From: Chanos chanos
Lineage: Eukaryota > Chordata > Actinopteri > Gonorynchiformes > Chanidae
Direction of reading: 5' to 3'
Assembly (NCBI RefSeq): GCF_902362185.1
Contig: NC_044496.1
Span: 50,552,636 to 50,616,635 of the forward strand
Length of the DNA: 64,000 bases
Shown one piece after another: positions 1 to 13,500 of the stretch. Below the pieces are notes generated by a model. The model saw nothing but the letters and a program-made list of their open reading frames with translations. It searched no databases and was not told the DNA's origin. Made by a program: the position numbers and the translations under genes. The first letter of the stretch is position 1. Each line of letters opens with the position of its first letter.

Positions 1-3000
1 TTCCAGATCGAGCGCGTGCGGGTCCGTACCACCCAGCGCCACACCTGCTGGCGGTACTCGCGCGGCACGCCGCCGCGCAGCAGGTTCTTCAGCTCGTGAG
101 AGGGGGACAGGTCCTCTGGAGAACGGCCCCCCAGGTACTGGGTCCAGCGACTCAGCACCGGCCGGTCCCCCGCTTCCTGCACTAGCAAGTTTTGGGAGCG
201 GATCTCCAGGGCCTGGATCTTACCCAGCAGCTTCATGTCCTCTACCTCATAGTCAGGCATGATCTTAAAGCCATACTCATCATACTCCCTAGGAATGATT
301 ACTGTTTATCAGTATTTATATAAGGCATGGCTGCAGTTCATGAGAATCAAGTACTCTCTATGAATACACATATGTATATAAACTTCTAAATCAGATACAT
401 ATATATATATATATATATACTGCCTAATATATTAATATGTGAAATATACAGTGTTAGGGATTTATGTTTGACTATATGTTTTGATTGAATATGATGAGAG
501 TAACTACTTTTATACTTTTCAGAATAAATGCACTTTTTAAAATTGGTTCTTTGTACCTTGTAGCAGTGTTCACTGTGTAAACTGTAGGATAAGGTTTTGT
601 ACCTGTTGGCATTGATACTGAGGACTCCATTTATGTCTCCGTCCAGAGCATCCTCTATGAGCTTTCTCACTGCCTCCCTTTGCACAGTGTCCAGTGTCTT
701 ATTCTCCTGAAGTTTCTGAAGAACCCCAAGGTATCTGCTCTCCATCCGACAGTTAGTGGCCTCCAAGTAGGCACACTGACACAAACATCAGAGATGGAAA
801 TTATGAGAGCATAATGCCCCTGAATGATCACTGTTGGTTAAAATATAGATACTTTTGGAACAAACCAACTCACCTTCACCATCAGACATTTTTCCCGCTC
901 TGAGCTGTTCCGCCAGAGCCTGGTTAGCTGATAAATCTCCGAGTTCAGAAACCTGTTCTGGGTCTTGTAAGCCTCCAAATCGTCCTGCGACGCAAAAGTA
1001 ATACAGAGATATATATTTTCTTCACGGGTGGCATACGCGGACGGAGTGTTTATCTAAATGACTAAAATAATTCCACAGCTTCATGGTGAGGTCTTCAACA
1101 CGGAACAAATTCAACGAGCGCAAATTCTATGTCACTAATAAACTGCATTTTTGGTTTGAGTAAATGGTATGTGAAATGGGGAAACAGGACCAAAATTTTC
1201 CCCATATCCCTAATTTGGGAAGTCCAATCCCAAGTGATTGTGTGTTCCTGCACTGTTAGACCGAATGTTAACTAGGTGTATTATTCAGGGGCCTTCACAG
1301 TCTATCGCTACAAAACATTTTGCGGTTACTCACGGAGATCCTTTGTAATGAGCGTTGTAAAATTGACATACCCTGAGGTTTTCAGTCTCAAGGTTGAGCT
1401 GGCGGAAGGTCTCAGCGCTCATGCCGCTGGAGATGTTGCATTGTGGGTCAGCCATGCAGGTCACCATCTGCTCAGACAGTCTGAGGATGACTTCTTGTTT
1501 GGCATTGTTCTTGTCCATGAGCAGCTTCACGTTGTCCTGGAGCTCCGCTATTTGGACGTCCTTCTGGGTCTGGCTCTGTCGCAAAGCCTCGGTCTCCCGC
1601 CGCAGGTCATCTAAACGCCCTTGGAGGTCCGCTACGTGCCGCTCGCGATGCCGCAGCAGCTCCAGACGTTCCTCCTCGCCCTTGGCAGCCAGGAACTCGG
1701 CGCAAGTACGTTTCTCCAACTGAGCTGCCTCCAGAGCTTTGTGTAAGAGCCAAACTAATTTCTGAACACATCAGAGGTCAAAAGAGAGTGTTTCAATAAA
1801 TCATGCAGCGGTGAGTAACGCGGGGCTTGTGCAACCTGTTCTGAGTTCAAAAGAGAGAACAGGACTCTACACGAGTGCTGTCATAAATACAGATGCTGTG
1901 TTTACCTTCTGGGCTTTGACTTCTTCAGCCAGCGTGAGTTTCTCATGATGGAGGGATAACGTCTTGTCCATGGCTTTTGTCTCCTTACGGTCGAAGGGAA
2001 CGGTGGCCGACAAGCCCCTCTTCATCTTTCTGCTGCGCGGGGACGGAGACAACCCAGGAGAAGGGGAGGGCGAGGGGGAGCGCATGCTCTCACGAGTACC
2101 ATCAGACACAGGCTCAGCCAAAAGAACAGGGGTCTGAGACATGGACTGGCTAGATGGCACGGCTAGGGCTGCAGAGAAAGGTCAAAACAAATTAGTCTAA
2201 GTACAATATTAATGGCCCATTAATTAACATGATATTGTAACTCAGAAAATTAGACTTATTAGGATTTCCTGTTTTAATTAGATGAGAAATAAGATGAATG
2301 CTCAGGTTTCTTACAGTTAAATATAGTTTCATGAAAAGTCACCATGGGAAAAAACACATATTCCTGCCTTTGTGGATAATTTGACAAAGCACAAACTTGC
2401 TGTAACATTAGAACTAGACATAAATAAAACATGACACCAATGGGTAATGACTCAGCATCAGTGTGTATGGTGACAGTCCAGCGGTTTTAGTGTTAAGTTT
2501 AAATCCCTGCATTAAATGCGGGTGCCTACTGCTCCTAGTGTGTGCTCACTGTTCCTACTGTGTGTGTGTTCACTACAAGATAGGTTAAATGCAGAGGACA
2601 AAATTTGCTACGGCGATCTAAAAAAAATCTGATTTCTCTTCTGATTTCTATCCTCTAAATGTGGACGTAATTGTGGATCATTGCGAGGTTTGTGTGACTG
2701 TTTTTTTTGGTGGGAGATACTCACTCTGATGGTTTGGTACGGGGGTATTTGGGGATTCAGATAGAAAGGAAGGGACGTCTTGATAGTGGAACACACTGCG
2801 GCTGATCTCCTGTGAATTGCGGTTTTGCCGTAGACTGTGCATAGAATTCCTGTAAGACGTACACACACATGCACAAGTTGAAAAACACCAATAGAAACAA
2901 GACATAACACCACACTGCCCTTTTTGAAGCATTTCCCAGAAACCCTGCTGTGGTACATTGGTGTGTTGTCAGACAAGGTTTAGGCGAGCCCTAAAAAAAA

Positions 3001-6000
3001 ATCAATATCTCCATACTACTCTACGCTACTATCTGCACAACTCTGGATTAAACTCAAGATTGTGTTTTTAACTGTGAGAAATGCAAGCCTTTGCAGTCTG
3101 AAATTGAGAAAGTGAAGTGACGTGAGATGTTCTCATTTTGGAAAACTCGCTACAGATGAAAGAGGGTTGGGTAATTCCATTGCCTTAAGGAAAGACTGTA
3201 GGTCACTAACTCTAAAATGTTGTTCACATACGTTCGAATCTGACCAAAGACACACGGCCTCTGTTTACTATACTGAAAATTTCACCCTTTTCATCATGTG
3301 CCTGAAATGCTAAATCAAGCAATCCTTTTCCGTGCTGTTCCCTTCACATACACGGCAGTACCTGACATACACGTTTCCATTTTCCTCATAACAAGTTTTC
3401 CAACCGCCGTTTACACCACATTACTTCCCCTTCAGCTAACAGACCCACTGCACCACTTCCACACTTTAGAAATTATTACACTGTGTGGAAATGCTAGACT
3501 TTACAGCAGTGGTGAACCTTGTGCAAATTGTCTGATATAACCATAGGGTTACATGATATCAGTCTGATAAAGAACTGAAAAAAACAAAACAAAAACCAAA
3601 ACCAAAATGACTGTCTTGTGTAAATGTTGTCTGAATATCTCACGATATCTCATTGCTGAGGTCTCATTCAGTTACATTATTTTACATTATAAAACAGAAC
3701 TTCCTAAAATGAATTTACAGGGAACTTGTGGTTTTTTTTTTTATGAAAACATTTTCAGACTGTAATCTGTTTATTTTTTTTTTACATCAATATCCCCTGG
3801 GGGAGTTTTGCTGAAGGCTTTCACTTTCCTGTGGAAGTTTGCAAAGTTACTTAGAGAAACAAAAACGACAATAAAATTTCATAAAGAGGAATTCACCTAA
3901 TTATTCAAATATTAGTGAAAGAAACAAAGTGAAACCGCTGACTTACTGAATCTCTATCAGGGGGTGTTTGAGTGACACGTTCAGTGGACTCCGTAGTCGT
4001 GCTATGGGCTGACTGGCAGCCTCCTCACCCACAAGCCCTGGTGGAGTCTTCACTGTAGGTAAGAAGTCCTCTACGGTAAAACGAAAAGAAAAGAAAAGAA
4101 AAGAAAAGAAAAGAAAAACGTGAACAATGCCGCAGCACCAGATATTACAGTGGAGGCGTTTTCCTGAGTTGTATAGGACAATAACAATTACATCATGACT
4201 GTAAATACAGTTGGTAATCTTTTGTTTGCTGGACTGTTAATTATGACAAGCTTGTGAATGTGTTTTGACTGGGTACAGGTGCAGGTATATGGTTCCTCTG
4301 GCACAATGAAAGCTCAAGAATTTACAGAAGCATTGTTTTGATGGTTAGAACACTGACTCGTTCTGAATGCAGAACAACCCGATCAAAACACTTCAAAGGT
4401 CTTTATAGTGCAACAGCTCATGATGAGATATGCTGGAAATTAATCACAGAAATTCTATAGACACATACGCTGATAAGAAAAATGTCTCAGTGAAAAAAAA
4501 AAAAATCTAAATAGCTTTTCTTTGTAGTGGATTTGCTGTGGAAATAGTTGCCATAACTGAGATTTACAGGATTCTTGATAAGTGTTCACATACATATGCC
4601 AAACCAGGTAAGGCCTGTTCAGGCTGTGACAAGCCCAAAATACCTCACAAAACAAGAATGCCCTACTAGTGTCTGTCTTCAGTTAAAAGAGAAACCAAAG
4701 CAAGACAGCAAAATGCAACCGCAGTGGGAACAGACCATACACTGTTACTTTCCATCATTCTGATTAGTTATACACTTGTAAAAAAAAATGTGTTAACAAA
4801 ATAGACCATATGAACTTTGTATTTAAGATGGAATAAAAAATGAGGCAGACCTAACTTTGTGTATCTATTGGACGGTTATGTAGGGCAGGGGGCAATATGA
4901 ACTTACATCTACAGCATTTCCGCAAACACTGGCCATCTGCCTCAGCAGTTCAGACACATCTCCCCACTTCCTCCACTTGACTAGCAATACGGAACCTCTT
5001 CCTGCAGGTGTCCCATCAACTTATACGCCAGATGGACAGGAACACGGCTTGTGTAATTCACTGGAATGTGCTGTGTGCTCAGAGCATCACCATAAATACA
5101 CTTCGTTTTCTGACTAATTATTTCTTCTGAAGTGTCAGAGCACCCCATACGCTGTCTTATATTTGCAAAATCACTGCAGTCAGTCGGAATCGCACTTTTT
5201 TTCTTTCATGCTTTGATATTTTTTTTTGTAATGGCACAAACCCTTGAGGCAAGATTGCTGTGAAAAATGTCTGGTCTCTAAGCTGACGATAGGAACAAAG
5301 ATAAACTGATATTATCATGCGGTGATGCCAATTAGCTTGGCACTGACAGGAAATGTCTGTGATTTGCAATAATGAGTAAACACATTAAAAGTCCACTATC
5401 TAACCCACTCCCTACCTCAGTATATACACTCTGCCCAGTTCAGTTCATCAAACCACTAATAGCACGAGGTTGCCAAGTCATTTGCCTTTTCAAAATAAAC
5501 AAATAAATAAATGAATGTTGCCAAACAAACAGCCCGCTTTGTTTCCTTGACCTTTAAACTAGCTACAATGTCACTGTTACAGCGGTTTATTAAAACAGTC
5601 TAAATGTACGTGTTATCTGCTAAAAATCCCTTCAGACCTAGCACACAATAGCACAGCCTGTCACACATCAGCTGACCTTGTGAAGGAGCTTGGATTTATT
5701 GTTCTGGTATTTTAATGCCCTCCAGGCCCTGGCCGTGCAGTCTGCAGTCAGACCGATCACGGAACCGAGAGACTGCAATGTTTATGTGAGATCCTTGCAT
5801 CTGCGGAGATAAAGTTTGCTGACTCACATTATGCACTAAGAATAGAACTTCTTTCCTGGTCATGTAAAAGTCCCCTTTGGGATATGCCCTGGTTTGCAAA
5901 GTGGTACAATGTACTCGGAGATTGCTATCGAATAGAAGAATGAGTTTCCCAAAAATCTTAAATACTCTGTGAATCCACACCCTCATACCGGCTCTAGAGA

Positions 6001-8857
6001 TGAACATCAGGAAAGCCAACTGTTATTTACCCAAACGCTAAGCAAATAACCACAGCGCCTTAAAGAAACCCAGTATCAAGAGATGGAATAAGTGTTGAAC
6101 ACTCTTTTCTGTTTAACTGCATGCAACAGCTGCTGCATGTGAATGACTGGAGAGAGACTGTAACCAGACAGCAGCATTGTGTAATCCTCATGTCAGTGAC
6201 TTCAATGGGTATTTCCCAACATTTCCTTAAAAAAACTGATCCTAAATACATCTAGCCCCTGTAACCCCCCCCCCCAACACCATACCCACCCATTTCCTCT
6301 ATGTCAGAGCCACTGTAGCTTATTAAATACACTTTCAACGGCGATTTCAGAGGTAGGTCTCTTTCTCAACACACAAGATAAGGGAGTGAAAAAAACATTT
6401 GAAATGTAGTGATAACTGCTTTATGGTTTCACGTGTAATTTACTAAGAGTATCTACTCACAACATGGCCTCACATCATAAACGTGTTATAAATCCCTATT
6501 TACTTTACCCTGGACCGCTGTAATCAGCTGTATTAGCATAACTTTTATCTTTGGTGATCAGGATATAAATGAATGTACTGGTCTGTGTGGTTTTTCCATT
6601 TTTGCATTAACTTGCTTGTGTTGCCCACGTAGCAGACTGAACAGCTAAGATTTGAATCCACTGAAACACTCATCGCTTGCACTACAGCTCGGCAACAACA
6701 ACAACAAAAAAAAAAGTTGCGGTGAAAGGCAATTTAGAGACCAACTGCTGAATCATTTGTCACTCCCAATGCAACTGTCTTCTCGATAGTGCATGGTGTC
6801 TGTTTTCAGGCTAGGGTGGGGGAGGGGATTCTTTACAAAGTAATTTCAGACACTGATCCACTGGACAGTTTATGGTATGCTGGTACTGTATGTGGTACGC
6901 CAGCAACATGGTCGATGACATGGAAGCTACCCAGCGCAACACTGAGTCTGCTGTTGTCTTGCGTACTATGAGATTTAAACAGAGGCAGTAAGTTCATGTG
7001 TGGCACAGTTATAAAGTAGCACCCTGCTTACCAGAACAAGTATCCTTTTCATCGTGTTGTTGACGGTCAGGGGTAGGCAGGGTTAATGCTCCGGTCAACT
7101 GGTTCCGATGTTGCCATCTCTTCAGCTGAAGCTGCTGTAGCCAGTACATCTTGGCATCACGATTGGCCGCCTGCAACGAGAAGCCTGTTAGTATTCAGGT
7201 CCATTATAGTTCAGAAACGGCGGGAAGAACACAAAGAGAAGAAAGCATGGACTTTCACTTCGGTATTCTGGTTCCTGGCCTTAAAATGTCTCTCTCACAC
7301 ACGAGTGTGAACACAGACTTGGGGGGGGGGGGGGGGGGGGGGGGGGTCTGTCTGCGATAAAGACGTGAGGAAAATTTCCCTTTTAATAAAGAGGACTTTT
7401 CATTAGAAGCAGCTGCTTGACCTCACAAATGACACAAGCTTTCTCTACAATAAGGAAAGAGAAGAACATTGAGACCACAGCTCACAATAGCTTCATTTCT
7501 CCATCAATGCCTCCTGTTTCACTTCCACCATACCAGAACACTCCATTCAGAAATATCGGTGACTTTTGGAAATCATTAACAGATAAAATGCACATTGCTA
7601 AGATTCAGCCGGAATCGTCGCACGGAGCGGTTAATGTATTCCAAAAGTCCCTTACAATCCCGCAAGGACAGTTAATACCTAAACTGACGACTAAACACTG
7701 AAATTCACTTCAAGTATGTGCATGTGTTTGTGTTTATCTGTCTGAAAGACCTTTGCAATATTAAACTCTTTCAACAGGCAAGACAACTTAAAATAACAAT
7801 GAGAAACAACTGCAAACATTTTGTGCCATGCTGAACTTAAAGCACAGGCCTGGGTGCATCACTATTGCCAGTTTTATGTCTAAATCTGGAAAGGTATTCA
7901 CACTAGAAAACTGACTGTACTTACACTTTAGACTGTACTTACACTTTAGACTGTACTTACACTTTAGACTGTACTTACACTTTATGTACTTGTCCAGCGT
8001 GACTTAGCATTACGCTCTACACCTGAGATTGTCTGTGTCTGGACCAACCATGGAGCTGATGCATTTCTCAAGGGCACGCAGTCAGAGACCCATAAGACTA
8101 AGGATTTGAACTCACATACCTCTAGTAAATGAGCTGTGTCCTTTTCCACTAGAAACTGCTATACTATTTCATATGCAGACATTTCTTGTGGATGTTTCCT
8201 CGTGCGCGCGTTACTCATATTCACTATCAGATGTTAGAGAATGCCAGAGAAAAGGAAAAAGAATGACTGAGATAGGACACCGATAAACTGATGATAAGAA
8301 GCTAAAGTAAAAAACAACATTTATCAGTCTCTCACATCAAACCCAAACATCAATGATTACCCAGTCAAACCCAAACATCAATAATGACGTGGTGGGTTTA
8401 CCTTAAGGACAAAGAGCCTCTCAGGGGTCTGGATGTGGAAAGTGCCTTCCTCTCCTTGCAGTGGGTAACTGAACAGTGCGCTGGAGAGCTCTACCCGGCC
8501 CAGCGGGTTCACGTCTTGTGCCGTGCGATAGTAGAACAGCTGGCATTTCTTCTCCTCGTAGGTGAACCAGCGACACTTCCAGGCCTTGAGGGGCCCACCT
8601 TGCTTCTGCAGGTATCCGCAAAGTTTGGTATTTGACTGAGGCTCGGAGCCCATGGTGTCGTTTGGCTGGGTTTCGTCTTTACCCTGGTCCTCGCTGGACA
8701 GGTCTGTGCCTTCAGTGTGTGTCTCTCCAGAGCTCTCAGACATACTGATACAATCGTTGGCTATACAAGCGTCTGCTCGGACAGGAAGAGGCTGCAACTC
8801 TGCAGCTTTGGGATTTCCTTCTGGGTTGTCTCCCTCCATCAGGCTGCTGGACCACAC
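1..8857 (-). CDS. tbc1d2: TBC1 domain family member 2 (Armus), 5' portion; gene continues past left edge
   Basis: Rab7 GTPase-activating protein that links Rac1 and Rab7 in endosome/autophagosome traffic and cadherin turnover. Coding exons in transcript order: 8402-8857, 7032-7170, 3947-4070, 2725-2849, 1906-2168, 1372-1761, 874-984, 603-775, <1-288; phases agree at every junction. The first two exons encode a PH domain (LCGYL, GPLKAWKCRWF, CQLFYYRTAQDVNPLG, then YWLQQLQLKRW). Exon 3 has the family block VKTPPGLVGEEAASQP. Exons 5-8 encode the coiled coil (ELQDNVKLLMDKNNAKQ, TQNRFLNSEIYQLTRLW). Exon 9 enters the TBC domain (ELKNLLRGGVPREYRQQVW); the catalytic core lies outside the window. Exon 5 carries a fish-specific Ser-Pro run. 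Two start codons are possible, 8857 or 8839; the second (MEGDN) resembles human MEGAG and is preferred. TBC1D2B fits less well than TBC1D2. Confidence 0.94.
4080..4118. repeat. (AAAAG)n microsatellite beside tbc1d2 exon 3
   Basis: Pentanucleotide AAAAG-type repeat beginning about 10 bp upstream (transcript sense) of the third exon. On the transcript strand it is a C(T)4 repeat and so doubles as the polypyrimidine tract of that 3' splice site. Confidence 0.85.
7321..7346. repeat. Poly-G run (26 G) in tbc1d2 intron
   Basis: Uninterrupted G run. Length is likely to be unstable or mis-assembled. A shorter G run lies at 8919-8933 just upstream of tbc1d2. Confidence 0.9.
7912..7985. repeat. 18-bp minisatellite, about four copies
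   Basis: The unit gactgtacttacacttta is repeated about four times head to tail within the first intron of tbc1d2, nearly without change. Confidence 0.9.
7990..8165. repeat. Degraded teleost dispersed repeat
   Basis: The segment has the wording of a common fish dispersed repeat, including a tctcaagggcac piece followed by a ggatttgaactcacatacct piece. Family assignment is by memory and is uncertain. It lies in the first intron of tbc1d2. Confidence 0.4.
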
Positions 8858-10593
8858 ATGGTCGATGGAAAGGAAAAGGAAAAGTAAATAAAAACGATGA
8901 CAGAGGACAATGAGGAGGAGGGGGGGGGGGGGGTTGTCACTGTACTACACTGACCTATTAAAAGGCCAACTGACATATTGGGACGCAAGCCATAACAGGT
9001 AGATCCCTCACAGGGAGCCAAACAAACAATTTCACATCTAAAAAACATATTTGTTACCACTTTAGTTTTATCTCTCCCTCATACCTGAAGTTGGAAGTGA
9101 AATGTTCAGCACTAAAGTGAAATACAAAACATGTTAAAACAAGATTTGGATGATCAGTCTCAGACATGACAGTTGTTGCTTGGTCGTATTACAGCCAGCT
9201 ACCACCGCTGGTTACATTTCCTCCTCTCAACTTTGTCAGTTTCTTTACTTGGAGGTTAATATGCAATGCGCTCGTCAAAATACAAGATACAATATACAGC
9301 GATACATTTAACAAAGAAAATTTGGGTGTAACAATCAGCTGGGCTGCCATGTGATCATACTGGTCTGTTTGAATATCCTTGTTCGGGTGTGATACTTACA
9401 TTCTGATAGTCGAACAAAAAAAAAAAACACACAAAATGATCTGTATTAAGAGGAGGCAGTCCCCCTACATCAAGAAAGAGTGTAGAACTCACCAACTTAC
9501 GGTTTTTAAATGTTACGTCCAGCTTACAACATAACTCGAACTCATTCAATATTAGGAAAAGCTGTGGTCAAATTGAAACCGCTCGGTTCTTCGGTTGCAG
9601 TTTATTCCTGACACAGTTAATCCCTACGTTCTTGATACCTTTTTTAATCTGTAGACGATAGGGGCGTTTTTACTTTCCGTCCTCTTACGTCGACCCCAAG
9701 GATAGAACACCGCAGCAGAAACATTTCAGAGGTAAATGGGTGCGTCATTGGGTGTGTTTACAGATGTCTCTTAAGCAAGAGTGTAAAGTATTCCAACTCG
9801 ATCCAAGATCCTCAACCTGAAAACCTAGTGAACTGGTTTTAATTGATGTGGCAGTCGGGTGGGCCACTTGATTTTCACACGAATGAGTCTACATCAACAG
9901 AATTACACTCTCCGTGGAATGATGTTTCATGTGATACAATTTGATTTTAGTTCACGAAAATTGACATCACAGTCTCAAGACTCTCGAGACTCATCATGTT
10001 TTGTTTTCCGTAATAATATACTAGAAGTAAACGAGCTGCATCAAATTAAAATATTAATAAAACGTGTATTTCACATTGGGTATTACACAAACGACTCGTA
10101 ATTTGTCCAACGAGGCAAAATTAGTATACTGTAAATCGCAAGATTTTTAGATCTACCGTATCTGCCTTATTCCTCCTAAACGAGAGAGGGGGCTCTATTA
10201 TCATACGTCCACAGTGGCTTTCTCTGTTTTATCTATGGTCATTGACCCGTCAGGTCAGAGTTCAAAGTGGATGAAGTTGACAGCGTGTGTGGTTTGTGGG
10301 TAGCCTACCAACAAATTTCACAAGAAAAAAACTTTTAGGTATGTGTTATAGGTTACTTATTGCATACGTACTACATTACCTACCTACATTTTCGTAATAA
10401 GTAGAAATAGTCTAAACGAGCGAATACAGAGGCCCCGTTGATTTATTTATTGAAGGAGGCTAAGTAGTTGTTGCTTCTGGATGAGACTAGACAACAGTTA
10501 CGTTGGCTGATGTAACATGATTTATACTTCCCTGCTTTTAGATATTTTTTCTCGCCCGCTAACTCTTGCTGGAGGGGGCAAGACCAGGATACT
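8858..10593. other. Divergent intergenic/promoter region between tbc1d2 and elp1
   Basis: The two start codons point away from each other and are 1.7 kb apart, so both 5' UTRs and core promoters should lie here. I see no clear TATA box and no convincing protein exon. 5' noncoding exons cannot be excluded. Confidence 0.6.
10252..10264 (+). promoter_or_regulatory. DR1-type nuclear receptor half-site pair
   Basis: AGGTCA and AGTTCA are separated by one base, the DR1 arrangement bound by HNF4, RXR and PPAR-type receptors. An inverted TGACC lies just upstream. It sits about 330 bp before the elp1 start codon. A match of this size can arise by chance. Confidence 0.3.
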
Positions 10594-13500
10594 ATGAGGA
10601 ACCTTAAACCGTTGAAATGCTTGCGCTGTTTGGATTTGCAAAGTCCGGGGAGTCCACAGTGTTTTTCAGTAAGAACAGACACTGGCACTGTGCTCGTGGC
10701 TTCAGAGTTTTCCCTCACAGAATATGACCCACGCGCCGGTCAGGTACGTGGCTCTTGGGCGCGAGGTTTAACCCACCATAAAGCTAAAATGTTTTAAAGT
10801 GATTATTTTAATGTTCATTGGCTTTGTCAGATGACATTTGTCTATTTGAAAGAGAGAATGAACACACACACAGTGAAATCTAACCAGTGCTGATGCCAAC
10901 AGGTAGTGAATGAGGTGTCTCTGACAGCAGAAGACTACCTTCCAGAAGATGGCAGTGGTGTTGTGGTGGGAATCCAGGACTTACCTGATCAAGAATCTGT
11001 CTGTATCGCCACTGGCAGTGGCGATGTCATTCTGTATAACCTCAACACAAACCAGGTTTGTGGTTCTGCTCAGTTTATGATATAATGATCTGCCCCTTCT
11101 CTCAGTAGTATTGAATCTCGTCCTTGTCGTCTATTAAAATTGATGTAATCTGTCCTTTCGCCCCGTTCTATTTGTCTCTCAGTTGGAGTGTGTGGGGAGT
11201 GTGGAGAGTGGTTTGACAGGCATGAGCTGGAGTCCAGACCAGGAGCTGGTCACTCTTAGCACAGGTTTGTGTGAGAGAGTAGACTTGTAGCCTCAGTTGA
11301 CGTACCGTAGGATATGTGTTGATTATACCTTTTGAACCTGTTCCTCTTTCTCCTGTTTGTGTCTGGAATGTGATGACAGGTCAAGAAACCATTATTATGA
11401 TGACCAAAGACTTTGAGCCCATAACTGAAGTCGAGATCCACCAGGAAGACTTTGGAGAGGGTATGGCTTTTAGTCATGTTTTGAAGATAATAGACATAAA
11501 TTGAAGAGATGAATATGTTGTTTTGAAATGCTAAGCCTTAGTGTTGTTACTTCCTGGTCCTTTTAACTGTGCCTCAACTATCTTGCCTCAACTTTTTTTT
11601 TTTTTTTTTTGCATCAGGGAAGTTTATCACAGTTGGTTGGGGAAAGAAAGAAACCCAGTTTCACGGTTCGGAGGGCAAACAGGCCGCTCAACGAAAGACC
11701 ACGGTAAGTTATCTCCTTTCTCTGATCAGACAGTACAGCCTCTCATCCATCCATCTATCCATTCCTCCATCACCAAACACCACTCACACTCAGGCTCGTA
11801 GACTCGCTCTTCAGTCGGGTTGTTTACACAAGCGAACCATGGCTCAAGCTAAAGGAGATTTTTCATTCAAAATGACGTCCTCTCAAACGACTACCCTTAA
11901 ACCTTTTCAAAGAGACCAGGCCAAAATATCTGAGACACAGACGCATGTCCGTATATGTCAACATGTATTGAATGTTACCGCATATAGCAGCATCTTAATA
12001 GGTTTTCCTCTTTTTTTTTTAAATCATTTCATCTCTCAGGAGGTGCAGCCTGTCATGTCATGGGATGATCGTAGGCAGCGGATCACATGGAGGGGTGATG
12101 GGCAGCTCTTTGCCGTCAGCGCTGTGTGTCCTCATACCGGTACAGTCAAAGTCAAAACACTCTGAGTCAAGTCTCAGTCGACAAAACGCGTTCAGATGCG
12201 TAGCATTGTTCACTGACCTTTTTTTCACTCTTTCTCAGGGGCAAGAAAAGTTCGAGTTTGGAACAGAGAATGTGTCTTGCAGGCTACAAGCGAAGCAATT
12301 AATGGTTTGGAGCAGGCTCTGTGTTGGAAGTGAGATTTCTTATCTTTATCTTTTACTTTTTTATAATCATGTTTATTTTGAGAGAGTCATTGCCCTTTTT
12401 TTTAAGTTATGAAACTAATAACAAACATTAAAAGCCCTTTGAAATGTAGGCTGTATGTGTGTAAGCTTGTTAGATGAAGAAGGTTACATTCTGCACCCAG
12501 GTTGTTTTTGCTATTTGATTCCTACATAGCTAAGTGCTAAAATGTGTCGTGCGTTATGTTTAGACCATCAGGTAGTCTGATTGCCTCAACACAGCGGCAT
12601 CCTAACAAGCACAGTGTCGTCTTTATGGAGAAGAATGGCCTGCTACACGGAGACTTCACTCTGCCCTTTGGCAAAGAACAAGCCAAGGTACAGTAGACTC
12701 AGGTCCTTTACTTACCTATGCCCAGTGGAGGGAGTAATTATACTCCAAAGTCCATCTGACAAAAAAACAATATCATTAAGAGTAATTTTATAGACAACTG
12801 TGTTTTCTGATAATGTCCGTGCATGTGTTGGGGATTATTAAAGAGTGTGTATGTGATTGTGTTTCTTTGCTCTGTCCCTCAGGTAAAGGAACTTCTGTGG
12901 AACAGTGACTCTACTGTACTGGCTGTGTGGCTTGAGGACCTGAGCCCTGGGGAGGACAGCCAACCTAACACATACAGTAAGCATCCTCTCCCTCTCTGCC
13001 TGTAGGCCTTTACTGTGTAGCTTGTCAGTTCTCAGTCTTTACAGTCGATCTATGCATTCTTCCGGAACACTCATTCGCCAGTGCATTGGCTTGCTGTGGA
13101 CAAGTTAGTTAATAGTAACACTGTGTCAGTATTGCCAGAAAAAGGATCTGAAAGTAAACAGAACTCAACTGTGCTTCTGTAGGGACTATATTGATCCTCT
13201 CTTCCCTTTGTTGTTCTGTTTAGTTCAGCTTTGGACAGTTGGGAACTACCACTGGTATTTGAAACAGAGCCTACATTTTGGCAGTGGCCCTCTTAGGGCT
13301 CCAGCTTGCGTGTGCTGGGACCCAGAGAAGCCCTTGCGTCTTCATGTCCTAACAAAAGGATGGGCCGGCTACACCTACGACTGGGGCTGGAGCACGGAGC
13401 GTAGTCCAGGGGACGACTCTCGGGACAATGCCTGTGTCGCAGTGATCGATGGAGGTTGGGGCCCATCAGTATAAATGATGACTAATGCTAACATGACGTT

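Noticed and set aside
386-784. A 132-residue reading frame as a complete gene
   Set aside because: Only 603-775 is coding (tbc1d2 exon 8). The rest is intron read-through ending in an AT repeat.
12065-12412. Alternative long frames inside elp1 exons and introns
   Set aside because: Frame differs from the elp1 phase, which is fixed by homology on both sides.
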